Shown piece by piece: positions 47,434 through 56,855 of a stretch of 64,000 nucleotides of DNA. Source of the stretch: Streptomyces brevispora (lineage in GTDB: Bacteria; Actinomycetota; Actinomycetes; Streptomycetales; Streptomycetaceae); assembly GCF_007829885.1 (NCBI RefSeq), contig NZ_VIWW01000001.1, positions 2,728,001 through 2,792,000 of the forward strand, written 5' to 3'. Position numbers and translations under genes: made by a program. Positions within the stretch are counted from its first letter, which is position 1, and every line of letters starts with the position of its first letter. The notes below the pieces were generated by a model, which made no database searches, had not been told where the DNA came from, and was given only the letters and a program-made list of their open reading frames with translations.

Positions 47434-48294
47434 GTGTCGGCTGCCCAGCCCCCCGGTAACGGTGCGCCCCATCTGCTGGTGGTGATCGATCCGGTTGCCC
47501 GCCGCACGGACGGCGAGTCCGTCCGGATCGCGAAGGACGTGTTGAGCGCCGGTGCGCACGCCAAGATCTGCCTCCCCGACGGGCCCGAGGAATTCGCCCG
47601 GGCCCTCTCCCGCAGGGGTGGCCGACGGCCGGTGGTGGTCGGGGACGACCGGGCGCTGAGGCGCGCGGTGACCCTGCTGCACCGGGAGCGGGAACCGGCC
47701 GGAAGCGCCCTCTCGCTGATCCCGGTCGGCGCCGCGGCGGCGCTGGAACTCTCCCATTCACTCGGTGTGCCGACGGGTGCGGTGGCGGCGGCCCGCACCG
47801 CGCTCGACGGCGCGGTGCGACGGCTGGACCTGCTGGTCGACGACAGCGACGGCGTGGTCCTGGGCGCGCTGCGCATCCCGGCCCTGAGCGGCGCCGCACC
47901 GGGCACGGAGGCCTCCCACTCGGGCGTCACGGCGGTCTGGGACACCTGCCGCTCCCTGGTCCGGACCCTGGTGCACCCCGCGCCCTCGGTGCTGCCCGCC
48001 CCGCTGCGCACGCACCGGCTGCGGATCGAGGCGGACGGCGTCCTGCTGAACGATCTGGACCGCCCGGTCGAATCGGTGACGGTGACGTCGGGGCGCGGCG
48101 GAGGCGGCCTCGCGGAGGTGACGATCCACCCGCTGGACGGCGCCCCGGTCACCACGGAGGTCAAGGCCGTCACGGTCTCCGGGGCGGACTTCCGCTACCG
48201 CGCGGACATACAGGTCGGCGGGCCGGTCCGGACACGGACCTGGACGGTGCGGGCGGGCGCGTGGGGGCTGATGCTGCCGGTGCCGACGGGGTAG
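47434..48294 (+). CDS. Diacylglycerol kinase-like protein
   Basis: 286 aa from the GTG at 47434, with AGGAAGG 6 bases upstream. It begins HLLVVIDPVARRTDG, where DAGK/sphingosine-kinase proteins have a (V/N)NP motif. The usual GGDGT nucleotide loop is replaced by VVVGDDRALRRAVTLLH, and the C-terminal beta domain keeps APLRTHRLRIEADGVLLNDL. Fold assignment is good, but kinase activity is doubtful because the GGDGT loop is absent. Conserved position next to purA is common in streptomycetes. Confidence 0.7.
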   Translation: MSAAQPPGNGAPHLLVVIDPVARRTDGESVRIAKDVLSAGAHAKICLPDGPEEFARALSRRGGRRPVVVGDDRALRRAVTLLHREREPAGSALSLIPVGAAAALELSHSLGVPTGAVAAARTALDGAVRRLDLLVDDSDGVVLGALRIPALSGAAPGTEASHSGVTAVWDTCRSLVRTLVHPAPSVLPAPLRTHRLRIEADGVLLNDLDRPVESVTVTSGRGGGGLAEVTIHPLDGAPVTTEVKAVTVSGADFRYRADIQVGGPVRTRTWTVRAGAWGLMLPVPTG

Positions 48295-48391
48295 CTCCCC
48301 GCGCCGGGCCCGTGGTGCCAGGCCACGCGGCGCCGGGCCGCTGCGGTGCCGGGCCGCTGCAGCGCCCGTGGGCCCGTCGGCCGCAGGGTCG

Positions 48392-49057
48392 TCAGGCGCT
48401 CGCGGGCCCGTCGGCCGCCGACAGGTCGAGGGTCTTCCGGTGTTCGCGCCAGCGGTCCATCATGGCGGCCAGCTCGCCCTGCATGAACTCGAAGAACGCC
48501 GCCGTCTCGGCCAGCCGGGCGCCCGCCGGAGTGTGTTCGCCCAGGGCGCCGACACCGTCCTTGAGGGTCTGCTCCCACCGGGTTAGCACCCGGTCGCGGC
48601 TGGTGAAGGTGGTGTACCAGATCTCGTTGTGCAGGCGGTAGCGGTCGCGGCGGGAGCCCGGTTCGCGTTCGCGGCCGACCATGCTGACCTGAGTGAGGTA
48701 ATTCACCGCGCCGGACACGGCGGCCGGGCTGATCTGCAGCGCCAGGGCGAGCTCGGCCGAGGTCATCGAGGCGTCGTCGTCGGCGAGCAGGGCGGCGAAG
48801 ACCCGGGACGCCATCCGCTGCATCCCCGCCTCGGTCAGCTCGGACGCGAACCGCTCGACGAAGCGCGAGACCGCCTCCGCGTCCCGCTTCCCGGGCGTCC
48901 CGTCCGTATCCCGCTTCCCGGTCGCCCTGTCCGTCTCCCGCTTCGCAGAGGCATCGCCCGTGACCTGCCGACCCCCCTGCCGATCCCGTGCGTTCTCTCC
49001 GGATTCGCTGCTCATCGGCCCATCGTCTCCCCTGCGTCCCCGGCCCCCGTCACTCAT
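48392..49057 (-). CDS. MarR/GbsR-type transcriptional regulator
   Basis: 221 aa. After a charged N-terminal extension with repeats of KRETDRATGKRDTDGTPGKR type, the winged helix is AGMQRMASRVFAALLADDDA, TSAELALALQISPAAVSGAV and NYLTQVSMVGREREPGSRRD. The C-terminal helical part is EFMQGELAAMMDRWREHRKT. It is divergent from an ABC exporter with only 59 bp between, and a palindromic site lies in that gap, so it very likely represses the exporter and itself. The start could be the ATG at 49015 (MSSESGENARD). Confidence 0.9.
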   Translation of the reverse strand: MSDGGRGRRGDDGPMSSESGENARDRQGGRQVTGDASAKRETDRATGKRDTDGTPGKRDAEAVSRFVERFASELTEAGMQRMASRVFAALLADDDASMTSAELALALQISPAAVSGAVNYLTQVSMVGREREPGSRRDRYRLHNEIWYTTFTSRDRVLTRWEQTLKDGVGALGEHTPAGARLAETAAFFEFMQGELAAMMDRWREHRKTLDLSAADGPASA

Positions 49058-49080
49058 CTGAGTTTATACACTTCCTTAAC

Positions 49081-49096
49081 TTCACAAGTTTGTGAA
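49081..49096. promoter_or_regulatory. Palindromic operator in the regulator/exporter gap
   Basis: TTCACAAGTTTGTGAA: two perfect 7-base arms around GT. It is in an AT-rich island between the divergent starts at 49057 and 49117, the expected location for the binding site of the adjacent MarR-type regulator. Confidence 0.75.
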
Positions 49097-49116
49097 AGTA
49101 GCGTACCTTCAAAATC

Positions 49117-50031
49117 ATGACGAAGGCAATCACCGTGGCTGGACTGCACAAGTCGTTCGGCCGGACGCACGCACTGGACGGGCTCGACCTGACCGTCGAG
49201 TCAGGTGAGGTCCACGGCTTCCTCGGGCCCAACGGGTCCGGGAAGTCCACCACCATCCGGGTCCTGCTGGGCCTGCTGCGGGCCGACGCCGGCGCCGCCC
49301 AGCTGCTCGGCCGCGACCCGTGGCGCGACGCGGTGGAACTGCACCGGCGGGTGGCCTACGTCCCCGGTGACGTCACGCTGTGGCGCAACCTCTCCGGTGG
49401 CGAGGTGATCGATCTGTACGGGCGGCTGCGCGGCGGCCTGGACGCCGCGCGCCGCGCCGACCTCGTGGAGCGGTTCGAGCTCGACCCGACCAAGAAGGGG
49501 CGTACGTACTCCAAGGGCAACCGGCAGAAGGTCGCCCTCGTCGCCGCGTTCGCCTCCGATGTGGACCTGCTGATCCTGGACGAACCGACCAGCGGGCTGG
49601 ACCCGTTGATGGAGGAGGTCTTCCAGAGCTGTGTCGCCGAGGAGCGCGACCGCGGGCGGACGATCCTGCTCTCCAGCCACATCCTCAGCGAGGTCGAGTC
49701 GCTCTGCGACCGGGTCAGCATCATCCGCCAGGGGCGGACGGTGGAGACCGGCTCGCTGGCCGGCATGCGCCATCTGACCCGTACGAACATCAGCGCCGAG
49801 CTGGCCGCCGAGCCCAACGGGCTCGCGGGGCTGCCCGGGGTGCACGACCTCGACATCCAGGGACACCAGGTCACGCTCCAGGTCGACACGGACAAGCTGG
49901 ACGCCGTCCTCAAATCGCTCTCGGCGTCCGGGGTCCGCTCGCTGACCAGCACACCGCCCACGCTGGAGGAGCTCTTCCTGCGGCACTACACGGCGGACGC
50001 CGCCCCGGTGGCGGAGGTGGCGGCGCGATGA
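49117..50031 (+). CDS. ABC transporter ATP-binding protein
   Basis: 304 aa. Walker A is [20 protein letters not shown], the signature is [20 protein letters not shown], Walker B with the D-loop is [17 protein letters not shown], and the H-loop is [11 protein letters not shown]. The C-terminal regulatory extension (about residues 220-300) is typical of drug/antibiotic exporters of the DrrA/CcmA type. The next gene, its permease, overlaps by 4 bp (ATGA). Confidence 0.96.
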   Translation: MTKAITVAGLHKSFGRTHALDGLDLTVESGEVHGFLGPNGSGKSTTIRVLLGLLRADAGAAQLLGRDPWRDAVELHRRVAYVPGDVTLWRNLSGGEVIDLYGRLRGGLDAARRADLVERFELDPTKKGRTYSKGNRQKVALVAAFASDVDLLILDEPTSGLDPLMEEVFQSCVAEERDRGRTILLSSHILSEVESLCDRVSIIRQGRTVETGSLAGMRHLTRTNISAELAAEPNGLAGLPGVHDLDIQGHQVTLQVDTDKLDAVLKSLSASGVRSLTSTPPTLEELFLRHYTADAAPVAEVAAR

Positions 50032-51659
50032 CTGCCGTGACCATGACCGCACCGGCCGGAACCGGACGCCGGGCCGGGACCGGGACCGGGCAGCTCACGG
50101 GGACCTGGGCCCTGCTGAGGCTCGCCCTGCGGCGCGACCGGATCATCATGCCGCTCTGGGTGCTCGTGCTCGGCGGCTCGTTCTCCTCCGTCGGGAAGTC
50201 CATCTCCTCGCTCTACGGGACGGCCGCCCAGCGCGCCGATCTCGCTGCCTCGATGAACGGCAACAGCTCCCTGCGGGCGATGTACGGGCCAGTGTTCAAC
50301 GACTCCGTGGGCGGGCTCGTCAGCTGGCGCATGATCGCCTTCGGTGCCGCGCTGGCCGCGGTGATGAGCCTGGTCGTCGTCGTGCGGCACACCCGGGAGG
50401 AAGAGGAGACCGGCCGTCAGGAGATGCTCTCCTCGGCCATGGTGGGGCGCAGAGCCCCCCTGACCGCCGCGTTGCTCGCCGCCGCGATCGCCAACGCCGC
50501 GCTGGCCCTGGTGATCATCGCCGGGATGGCCGGGTCGGGGGCGGGCGGCGCCGGCGCGGTGGCGATCGCGCTGGCCGTCGCCGGGGTCGGTGTGCTGTTC
50601 GCCTGCACCGCGGCGATCGCCGCGCAGTTCACCGAGAGCGCCCGGCTCGCGAAGGGGCTGTCGGCCGCGGTGGTCGGCGCCGCGTTCGTCCTGAAGGCGG
50701 CGGGCGACTCCGCGACGGACGACGGCTCGTCCGTGTTCACCTGGCTCTCCCCCATCGGCTGGGCGGAGAACGTCCGGCCGTACGCGTCCGAGCGGTGGTG
50801 GGTGCTCCTGGTGATCGTCGGGGCCGTGGTGGTGCAGTGCGCCGTCGCGTACGCGCTGACCGCGCGGCGCGATGTCGGCATGAGCTTCCTGGCGACGCGG
50901 CCGGGGCCCGCCCGGGGCCGGATCTCCACCGCGTTCGGGCTCGCCGTGCGGCTCCAGCGCGGTGCGCTGCTGGGGTGGACGGTGTCCTTCGCCGCGGTCG
51001 GTGTCGTCTTCGGCGGGCTGACCGGCGGAGCGGCCGACCTCGTGGGGGACAACGAGAAGACCAAGGAGATCTTCGAGCGAATGGGCGGACAGGCTGGTCT
51101 GACCGATGCGTTCCTCGCCTCGATGGTCTCCGTGCTCGGCACGGTGGCGGCGCTGTACATCGTCTCCTCGGTCCTGCGGCTGCACGGCGAGGAAACCGCC
51201 GGGCGGGCCGAACCGGTGCTGGCGGGCGGGGTAGGCCGGATCGGCTGGGCGGCCGGCCATCTGCTCATCGCCTTCGGCGGCGCGGCCCTGATCATGGTGG
51301 CCGGCGGTCTCGGCCTCGCCGCGGGGTACGGGCACGAGCTGCCTGCCGTGCTCGGCGCCTCCCTGATACAACTGCCCGCCATCTGGCTGCTCGGCGGGGT
51401 GACGGTCCTGCTGTACGGGGCGCTGCCGAAGGCCGCCGCGGCGGCCTGGGGCCTCGTGGGGCTCTGTCTGGCACTGGGCTGGATCGGTCCCGCCCTGAAT
51501 CTGCCGCAGCCGGTGATGAACCTGTCGCCGTTCACGCACCTGCCGAAGCTGCCGGGGGCGGGGATGGAGTGGGGACCGGTGGCGCTGCTCACCGTGCTCG
51601 CGGTGGCGCTGGTGGCCGGCGGTCTCTCGTCGCTGCGGAGGCGTGACGTGCTGAACTGA
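50028..51659 (+). CDS. ABC exporter permease
   Basis: 543 aa with about 12 hydrophobic segments (e.g. [60 protein letters not shown]), as in the polyketide-antibiotic transporter permeases. The first cytosolic loop holds [20 protein letters not shown], and a second-half copy of this region reads [20 protein letters not shown], showing the internal duplication of this family. It is translationally coupled to the ATPase. The substrate is unknown; control by the divergent regulator is likely. Confidence 0.93.
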   Translation: MTAVTMTAPAGTGRRAGTGTGQLTGTWALLRLALRRDRIIMPLWVLVLGGSFSSVGKSISSLYGTAAQRADLAASMNGNSSLRAMYGPVFNDSVGGLVSWRMIAFGAALAAVMSLVVVVRHTREEEETGRQEMLSSAMVGRRAPLTAALLAAAIANAALALVIIAGMAGSGAGGAGAVAIALAVAGVGVLFACTAAIAAQFTESARLAKGLSAAVVGAAFVLKAAGDSATDDGSSVFTWLSPIGWAENVRPYASERWWVLLVIVGAVVVQCAVAYALTARRDVGMSFLATRPGPARGRISTAFGLAVRLQRGALLGWTVSFAAVGVVFGGLTGGAADLVGDNEKTKEIFERMGGQAGLTDAFLASMVSVLGTVAALYIVSSVLRLHGEETAGRAEPVLAGGVGRIGWAAGHLLIAFGGAALIMVAGGLGLAAGYGHELPAVLGASLIQLPAIWLLGGVTVLLYGALPKAAAAAWGLVGLCLALGWIGPALNLPQPVMNLSPFTHLPKLPGAGMEWGPVALLTVLAVALVAGGLSSLRRRDVLN

Positions 51660-51707
51660 GCGGGACGGCCTGCAACCCGTGGGCGGCCGGTGGGCGTCAC
51701 CCCGGGT

Positions 51708-52037
51708 ATGAACGATCGACGCGAAGCCCTGACCGGAATTGCCGGATACGCCGTGGCCGCGGCCGGGGCGGCCGCCGGAATGCTCGTCTGGGCGCCCTAC
51801 GCCCGGCGCGGCCTCTTCAGCAGCCTGGAGGGCCACTCCGAGTGGGACGTGGTCTGGCACGGCCTGCCGGTCATGACCTTCGGCGGCATCGCGGCCGCGC
51901 TGGGCGCCATGTGCCTCGTACGTGGGATGTGGCGACGGGCCCTCGGCTTCGGGGCGATCCTCGCGGCCCTGGCCGTCGTCGGGGTGACGTTCCAGGTGCT
52001 CGACGGACCTCCGCCGCCCTGTGGGTCGGTCTGCTGA
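51708..52037 (+). CDS. Small membrane protein
   Basis: 109 aa from the ATG at 51708 (MNDRREALTGIAGYAVAAAG); a GTG at 51690 is an alternative. Three hydrophobic segments are visible (GYAVAAAGAAAGMLVWAPYA, GLPVMTFGGIAAALGAMCLV, ALGFGAILAALAVVGVTFQV), and it ends PPPPCGSVC. Family not recognised. It may be the last gene of the exporter operon. Confidence 0.65.
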   Translation: MNDRREALTGIAGYAVAAAGAAAGMLVWAPYARRGLFSSLEGHSEWDVVWHGLPVMTFGGIAAALGAMCLVRGMWRRALGFGAILAALAVVGVTFQVLDGPPPPCGSVC

Positions 52038-52082
52038 GAGCAGTCACCGGCCCGCAGCAGCCGTCACCGGGGCCCCGGCCCG

Positions 52083-53318
52083 TCACAGCTCGACGCGCAG
52101 CTCCTTCACTCCCCGGATCACGTACCCGGGGTTCCACTCCGGCTCCGCGACCAGCCGCATGCCGGGCGCCCGCCGCAGCAACTCCCCGAAGGAGGAGATC
52201 AGTTCCACCCGGGCCAGCGGGGCACCCAGACAGAAGTGAATGCCCGCGCCGAAGGTGATGTGCGGGTTCTCCTGCCGGGAGAGGTCCAGCGTGTCCGGGT
52301 CGGGGAAGCGGGCCGGGTCGCGGTTGGCCGAGCCGAAGAGCAGGGCCACCTCGGAACCGCGCGGAATGACCGTGCCGCCGATCTCGATGTCGTCCAGGAC
52401 CCAGCGCTCGAACATCTGGAGCGGGGTGTCGTACCGCATCAGCTCCTCCACGGCGGACGGCAGCAGCCCGTGGTCGGCCCGCAGCGCGGCCAGCTGCTCG
52501 GGGTGGCGCAGCAGCGTCCACCAGCCGTTCACCGTGGTGTTGACGGTCGCCTCGTGTCCCGCGTTCAGGAGCAGCACACAGGTGGAGACCATCTCCTGTT
52601 CGGTCAGCCGCTCGCCCTCGTCGTGGGCGGCGATGAGCGCGGAGATCAGATCCGTGCCCGGGTTCCCCCGCCGCTCGGCGATCAGCCCGCGCAGATACGC
52701 GGAGAAGTCGAGCGAGGCGCGGACCGCCGCGCGGGCGGTCTCCTCCGACGGGTTCAGCTCGAACATCCCGCAGATCGCCGCCGACCAGGGCCGCAGCGGC
52801 GCACGGTCGGACTCCGGGATGCCGAGCATCTCGGCGATCACGGCGACGGGCAGCGGCTCGGCGACCGCCGTGAGCAGATCGCCGCCGCCCTGCGCGACGA
52901 AGTCGTCGACGAGCCCAGCCGCCAGCCGCCGCACGGTCGGCGCGAGCTGCTCGACGGTACGCGGGGTGAACGCCTTGGACACCAGCCGCCGGATCCGCGT
53001 GTGGTCCGGCGCCTCCAGGTCCAGCATCCCCTGCCCGTTCAGCGTCTCGAACGGCTCGTGCTCGGCGGGCGGAGCGGTGCGCCCGAACTCCTCGTGCGTG
53101 AAGCGGTGCAGATACGTCCGCCCCAGCCGCCGGTCACGCAGCAGCGCGGACACATCGGCGTGGTGCGGGATGAGCCACTGGTCGGTTGGCTCGAAGTAGT
53201 GCGCCCGGCCGGTGGCACGCAGCTCGGCATAGGCGGGGTACGGATCGGCGACGAACGCCGCTGACCACGGGTCGAAGGGGGCGGAGGATCCGGAGGCGGC
53301 ACGCGAGGGCTGTTCCAT
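52083..53318 (-). CDS. Cytochrome P450
   Basis: 411 aa soluble bacterial P450. The I-helix is LLLNAGHEATVNTTVNG with the oxygen-activating Thr, the K-helix ExxR is EELMR, and the haem loop is FGAGIHFCLGAPLARVEL with the Cys ligand. LDLEAPDHTRIRRLVSKAFT is the C-helix region. The length is normal for CYP105/107-like enzymes; the CYP family and substrate cannot be fixed by eye. No ferredoxin gene is adjacent. Confidence 0.95.
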   Translation of the reverse strand: MEQPSRAASGSSAPFDPWSAAFVADPYPAYAELRATGRAHYFEPTDQWLIPHHADVSALLRDRRLGRTYLHRFTHEEFGRTAPPAEHEPFETLNGQGMLDLEAPDHTRIRRLVSKAFTPRTVEQLAPTVRRLAAGLVDDFVAQGGGDLLTAVAEPLPVAVIAEMLGIPESDRAPLRPWSAAICGMFELNPSEETARAAVRASLDFSAYLRGLIAERRGNPGTDLISALIAAHDEGERLTEQEMVSTCVLLLNAGHEATVNTTVNGWWTLLRHPEQLAALRADHGLLPSAVEELMRYDTPLQMFERWVLDDIEIGGTVIPRGSEVALLFGSANRDPARFPDPDTLDLSRQENPHITFGAGIHFCLGAPLARVELISSFGELLRRAPGMRLVAEPEWNPGYVIRGVKELRVEL

Positions 53319-53417
53319 GAACCGACGCTAACCGGCCACCCGCCACCGGGCCAACCCCCTCCAGCCCCGCGCCCGACCACAGGACAGGAAGACGTGACCG
53401 GACCGACCGCACCTTCC

Positions 53418-53573
53418 CGCCCTGCCCTGCCCCGCCGCGTCCCTCCCCGCCCCGCACCTCCCCGCCCTGCCCTGCCCCGCCGTGTCCCTCCCCGCCCCGC
53501 ACCTCCCCGCCCTGCCCTGCCCCGCCGCATCCCTCTCCTCCCCGCACCTCGCCTCCCCTGCCTGCCCCGCCCC
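53418..53573. repeat. 45-bp pyrimidine-rich tandem repeats
   Basis: Three copies of a 45-bp unit starting at 53418, 53463 and 53508 (core CGCCCTGCCCTGCCCCGCCG), followed by a degenerate fourth stretch that runs up to the stop codon of the response regulator at 53574. One strand is almost wholly C/T. Confidence 0.8.
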
Positions 53574-54251
53574 TCAGGACGGTGAGACCAGCCGGGCCTC
53601 GTACGCGAAGACGGCCGCCTGGGTGCGGTCGCGCAGGCCCAGCTTGACCAGGATGCGGCTCACATGGGTCTTGACGGTGGACTCGGCGACGATGAGGTGC
53701 GAGGCGATCTCCGCGTTCGACAGGCCCTGCGCGATGAGGACCAGCACCTCAGTCTCGCGCTCGGTGAGGTCGCCGATCCGGGCCAGTGCGGGCGGGCGCG
53801 GGGCGGCCGCGAGCTTGGAGAACTCGTTGATCAGCCGCTTGGTGACGCTGGGCGCGAGCAGTGCCTCGCCGGAGGCCACCACCCTTACCCCGTCCGCGAG
53901 TTGCCGGGCCGAGGCGTCCTTGAGGAGGAAGCCGGAGGCGCCGGCGCGCAGCGCCTGGTAGACGTACTCGTCGAGGTCGAAGGTGGTCAGCACCAGCACC
54001 TTGGCGGTGGCGTCGGCGGCGACGATCTCGCGGGTCGCCTCGATGCCGTTGAGCTCCGGCATCCGGATGTCCATCAGCACCACGTCGGGGCGGAGCGCAG
54101 CGACCTGTGAGACGGCCTCGCGGCCGTTGACCGCCTCGCCGACGACCTCGATGCCCGGCATCGCGTTGAGCAGCACCGAGAAGCCCTCGCGGACCATCAT
54201 CTGGTCGTCGACGATCAGTACCCGGATCGGAGCACCCACGTCGGTCGTCAT
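53574..54251 (-). CDS. NarL/FixJ-family response regulator
   Basis: 225 aa. The receiver domain begins IRVLIVDDQMMVREGFSVLL, the phosphoacceptor Asp lies in VVLMDIRMPELNG, and the conserved Thr and Lys are in VLVLTTFDLDEYVY and GFLLKDASARQ. The LuxR HTH is LTERETEVLVLIAQGLSNAE, IASHLIVAESTVKTHVSRIL. It overlaps the sensor kinase gene upstream by 4 bp, so the two form an operon and a cognate pair. Confidence 0.95.
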   Translation of the reverse strand: MTTDVGAPIRVLIVDDQMMVREGFSVLLNAMPGIEVVGEAVNGREAVSQVAALRPDVVLMDIRMPELNGIEATREIVAADATAKVLVLTTFDLDEYVYQALRAGASGFLLKDASARQLADGVRVVASGEALLAPSVTKRLINEFSKLAAAPRPPALARIGDLTERETEVLVLIAQGLSNAEIASHLIVAESTVKTHVSRILVKLGLRDRTQAAVFAYEARLVSPS

Positions 54252-55549
54252 GACTGCTCCACGGGTACGTCGGAGGTGGCCTGCTGGACGGGGATGAAGG
54301 CCGTGACCTCGTAGCCGCCGTCCGTGGTCGTCTCGGCGGTCATCTCACCGTTCAGCATCGTGACCCGTTCCCGCATGCCGGTGATCCCGTGTCCGGCGCC
54401 CGGCGAGGGTTTCACCGGGCCGGTCGGCGGGCCGTTGACGACGCGCAGTCCGAGCCCGCCCAGCACATAGCCGATCTCGACCTTCGCGGTGGCACCCGGT
54501 GCGTGCCGCAGGGTGTTGCTGAGGGCCTCCTGGATGATCCGGTACGCCGACAGTTCGACGCCCTGCGGCAGTTCGCGCACCGCGCCGGTCACCGTCTTCT
54601 CCGTCGGCAGGCCCGCCTCGCCGACATTGGTGAGGAGGCCGTCGAGCTCGGCCAGGGTGGGCTGCGGGGCGTCCGGTGCCTCGTAGCCCTCGGCCCGTAC
54701 GACGCCGAGCACCCGGCGCAGTTCGGTGAGGGCCGCCACGGCGTTCTCCCGGATCGTGATGAAGGCCTGCTCCAGTTCGGGCGGCGGATTCTCCACCCGG
54801 TACGGGGCGGCCTCGGCCTGGATCGCGACGACCGACATGTGGTGGGCGACCACGTCGTGGAGTTCGCGGGCGATGGTGGTGCGCTCCTCCAGCAGCGTGC
54901 GCCGGTCGCGTTCGACGGCGGTGACGGTGCGCTGCACGGTGACCTCGCGCTCCGCCTCCCGGCGGATCTGCACCAGGCTCACGATGAGCAGGGCGAACGC
55001 GGAGGTCACGGCCATGGCCGTGGTGTTCGACGAGGTGTGCCAGCCCGCGACGTTCTCCAGGATCGTGCCGAACAGCAGGGTCAGGCCCCACATCCAGGCG
55101 GCGGTGCGCGGCCGGGTCCGTGCCGCGACGACGATCAGCACGACCAGGTTGGCGAAGAAGGCGCTCGGCGCCCATGGCCCGTCGACACCGACGAAGACCG
55201 CGAACACCGGGGTCAGCGTCATCGACATCCAGAACGCCCCGACCGGCCTGATCAGCGTCATCGCGACGCAGACGGCGGGCAGCAGCCCGGACAGCAGGAC
55301 GCCGGCGTTGCCGGTGTCGGCGAACCCCGCCATGAACGTGATCAGCGCGGCCCCCAACACCACCGCGTGCGGAGTCCACCCGGCACGCGCCCGGAGCCGC
55401 CGCGGCAGCCGCCGGGTCAGCGGCCCGTCGGTCCGCATCGGTGGCAGCGGGCGGTAGGCGAACGCGTCATCGATGAGGTCCTGCCGCAGGCCGCTTATGG
55501 CCCCTGCGGCCGCCCGGTGCTCCGGGCTTCTGGTCTTGGTCTCGGTCAC
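54248..55549 (-). CDS. Sensor histidine kinase (HPK7/NarX-like)
   Basis: 433 aa from the GTG at 55549 (MTETKTRSPEHRAAAGAISG); the frame continues upstream to 55645 without homology. Four to six membrane spans in the first half (VVLGAALITFMAGFADTGNA, LLPAVCVAMTLIRPVGAFWM, FFANLVVLIVVAARTR). The HisKA_3 H-box is ARELHDVVAHHMSVVAIQAE, and the ATP-binding domain has IIQEALSNTLRHAPG and GAGHGITGMRERV. The stimulus is unknown. Coupled to the response regulator. Confidence 0.92.
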   Translation of the reverse strand: MTETKTRSPEHRAAAGAISGLRQDLIDDAFAYRPLPPMRTDGPLTRRLPRRLRARAGWTPHAVVLGAALITFMAGFADTGNAGVLLSGLLPAVCVAMTLIRPVGAFWMSMTLTPVFAVFVGVDGPWAPSAFFANLVVLIVVAARTRPRTAAWMWGLTLLFGTILENVAGWHTSSNTTAMAVTSAFALLIVSLVQIRREAEREVTVQRTVTAVERDRRTLLEERTTIARELHDVVAHHMSVVAIQAEAAPYRVENPPPELEQAFITIRENAVAALTELRRVLGVVRAEGYEAPDAPQPTLAELDGLLTNVGEAGLPTEKTVTGAVRELPQGVELSAYRIIQEALSNTLRHAPGATAKVEIGYVLGGLGLRVVNGPPTGPVKPSPGAGHGITGMRERVTMLNGEMTAETTTDGGYEVTAFIPVQQATSDVPVEQS

Positions 55550-55649
55550 GCTTCCAAGGTAGGCGGCACGGCGGGCGGGGTCGTCAGCACAGATACGGAT
55601 CCTGGAGCGTCCGTCGCAAGTACTACCCGGGCCGGCCCCGTTCACGTAC

Positions 55650-55921
55650 CGCGGGTTTCACGAGCCCGGCCTGACAGTCTCCTCGGCCACCGACCACGGG
55701 TTTCACGAGCCCGGCCTGACAGTCTCCTCAGCCACCGACCACGGGTTTCACGAGCCCGGCCTGACAGTCTCCTCAGCCACCGACCACGGGTTTCACGAGC
55801 CCGGCCTGACGATCACTCAGCCACCACCAACGGCTCTCACCAGCCCGGCCGGACGATCCCCTCAGCCACCACCAACGGCTCTCACCAGGCCAGCTGGGCG
55901 ATCTCCTCGGCCACCACCGCG
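55650..55921 (-). repeat. 45-bp tandem array grown from the 3' end of the hydrolase gene
   Basis: Six copies start (plus coordinates) at 55653, 55698, 55743, 55788, 55832 and 55877. The copy at 55877 is the actual end of the hydrolase gene (encoding VVAEEIAQLAW and stop); each further copy differs a little more, and the three most distal units (55653-55787) are nearly identical to one another. The shared core is GGTGGCTGAGGAGA ... GGCCGGGCTCGTGA. Confidence 0.85.
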
Positions 55922-56757
55922 CACGCGTCGGCCGCCGGGTCGATCAGCGGGAAGTGCCCGACGTCCGGCAGCAGGGTCAGACCCACGGTCTCCCCCTCCT
56001 TCGCCGCCGCGTCGACGAACGCCTCCACGACGGCCTGCGGCACCGTCAGGTCCGTGGTGCCCTGCACCACGGCGGTCGCGATGCCGGTGGGCAGCAGCAG
56101 TGCCGGGTCGGCGTGCGCGCTGCGTACGCCGAAGTCCTCGTCGGTCCCCAGGAACTCGCCGATCGCGCCGGAGCACACACCTAGCTCGACCGCGGAGCCG
56201 AAGTCCGCGATCGGTGCGAGGGCCACCACACCGCGCAGCGCGGGCGGGCGCGGCAGCCGCCACGGTGACCCCTCCGGCAGTACGTGCCGGGCGGCGGCCC
56301 ACAGCGCCAACTGCCCGCCCGCGGAGTGCCCGGTGACGACGATCCGCCGGGCGTCCGCCTCGGGCAGTTCCCGCGCCAGCAGCTCCGGCAGCGCGTCCAT
56401 CGCCGCCGCGACGTCGTCGAAGGTCTCCGGCCAGCGGCCGGCGACCGGACCCGAGCCGCGCTGCTGCGGGATCTCGCTGCCCCGCCGGTACTCGACGCTG
56501 GCGACGGCGAACCCGCGCCGGGCCAGGAAGCCCGCGAACGGTGACATGTGGAGCCGGTCGTACGGCGCCCGCCACGCCCCGCCGTGCAGGACGACCACCA
56601 CAGGAGCCCCGGTACGCCCGTCGTGCGGGGCGTAGAAGTCGATCACCTGGTCCGGGTGGCTGCCGTAGGCGGCGGAGGCATCGGGGGCGAGAACCGGATG
56701 CGAGAACGCTGACTCGGTCTCGGCTGCGTCCCGATCACGCGCGGCAGAATCCGACAT
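55882..56757 (-). CDS. Alpha/beta hydrolase, probable kynurenine formamidase
   Basis: 291 aa from the ATG at 56757 (MSDSAARDRDAAETESAFSH). The oxyanion motif is VVVLHGGAWRAPYD, the nucleophile GHSAGGQLALW, the Asp in QGTTDLTVPQ and the His in LPDVGHFPLI. The HGGAW/GHSAGG pattern fits esterase/kynurenine-formamidase (KynB-like) hydrolases. The location downstream of tryptophan dioxygenase and kynureninase supports removal of the formyl group from N-formylkynurenine; this role is inferred from context. Its 3' end is tandemly copied downstream. Confidence 0.85.
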   Translation of the reverse strand: MSDSAARDRDAAETESAFSHPVLAPDASAAYGSHPDQVIDFYAPHDGRTGAPVVVVLHGGAWRAPYDRLHMSPFAGFLARRGFAVASVEYRRGSEIPQQRGSGPVAGRWPETFDDVAAAMDALPELLARELPEADARRIVVTGHSAGGQLALWAAARHVLPEGSPWRLPRPPALRGVVALAPIADFGSAVELGVCSGAIGEFLGTDEDFGVRSAHADPALLLPTGIATAVVQGTTDLTVPQAVVEAFVDAAAKEGETVGLTLLPDVGHFPLIDPAADACAVVAEEIAQLAW

Positions 56758-56855
56758 GCTGCTCCAACCGTCCCTGACAATGCCCAACTGGGCTGACCTG
56801 CGGGGACGGTATCAGTATGGAGGCGTTCCCTGCCCCGGTGGTGGGCAGGGCGGCC

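Noticed and set aside
55650..55921. CRISPR-like array
   Set aside because: Units are contiguous 45-bp repeats with no unique spacers, derived from a gene end; no cas genes nearby.
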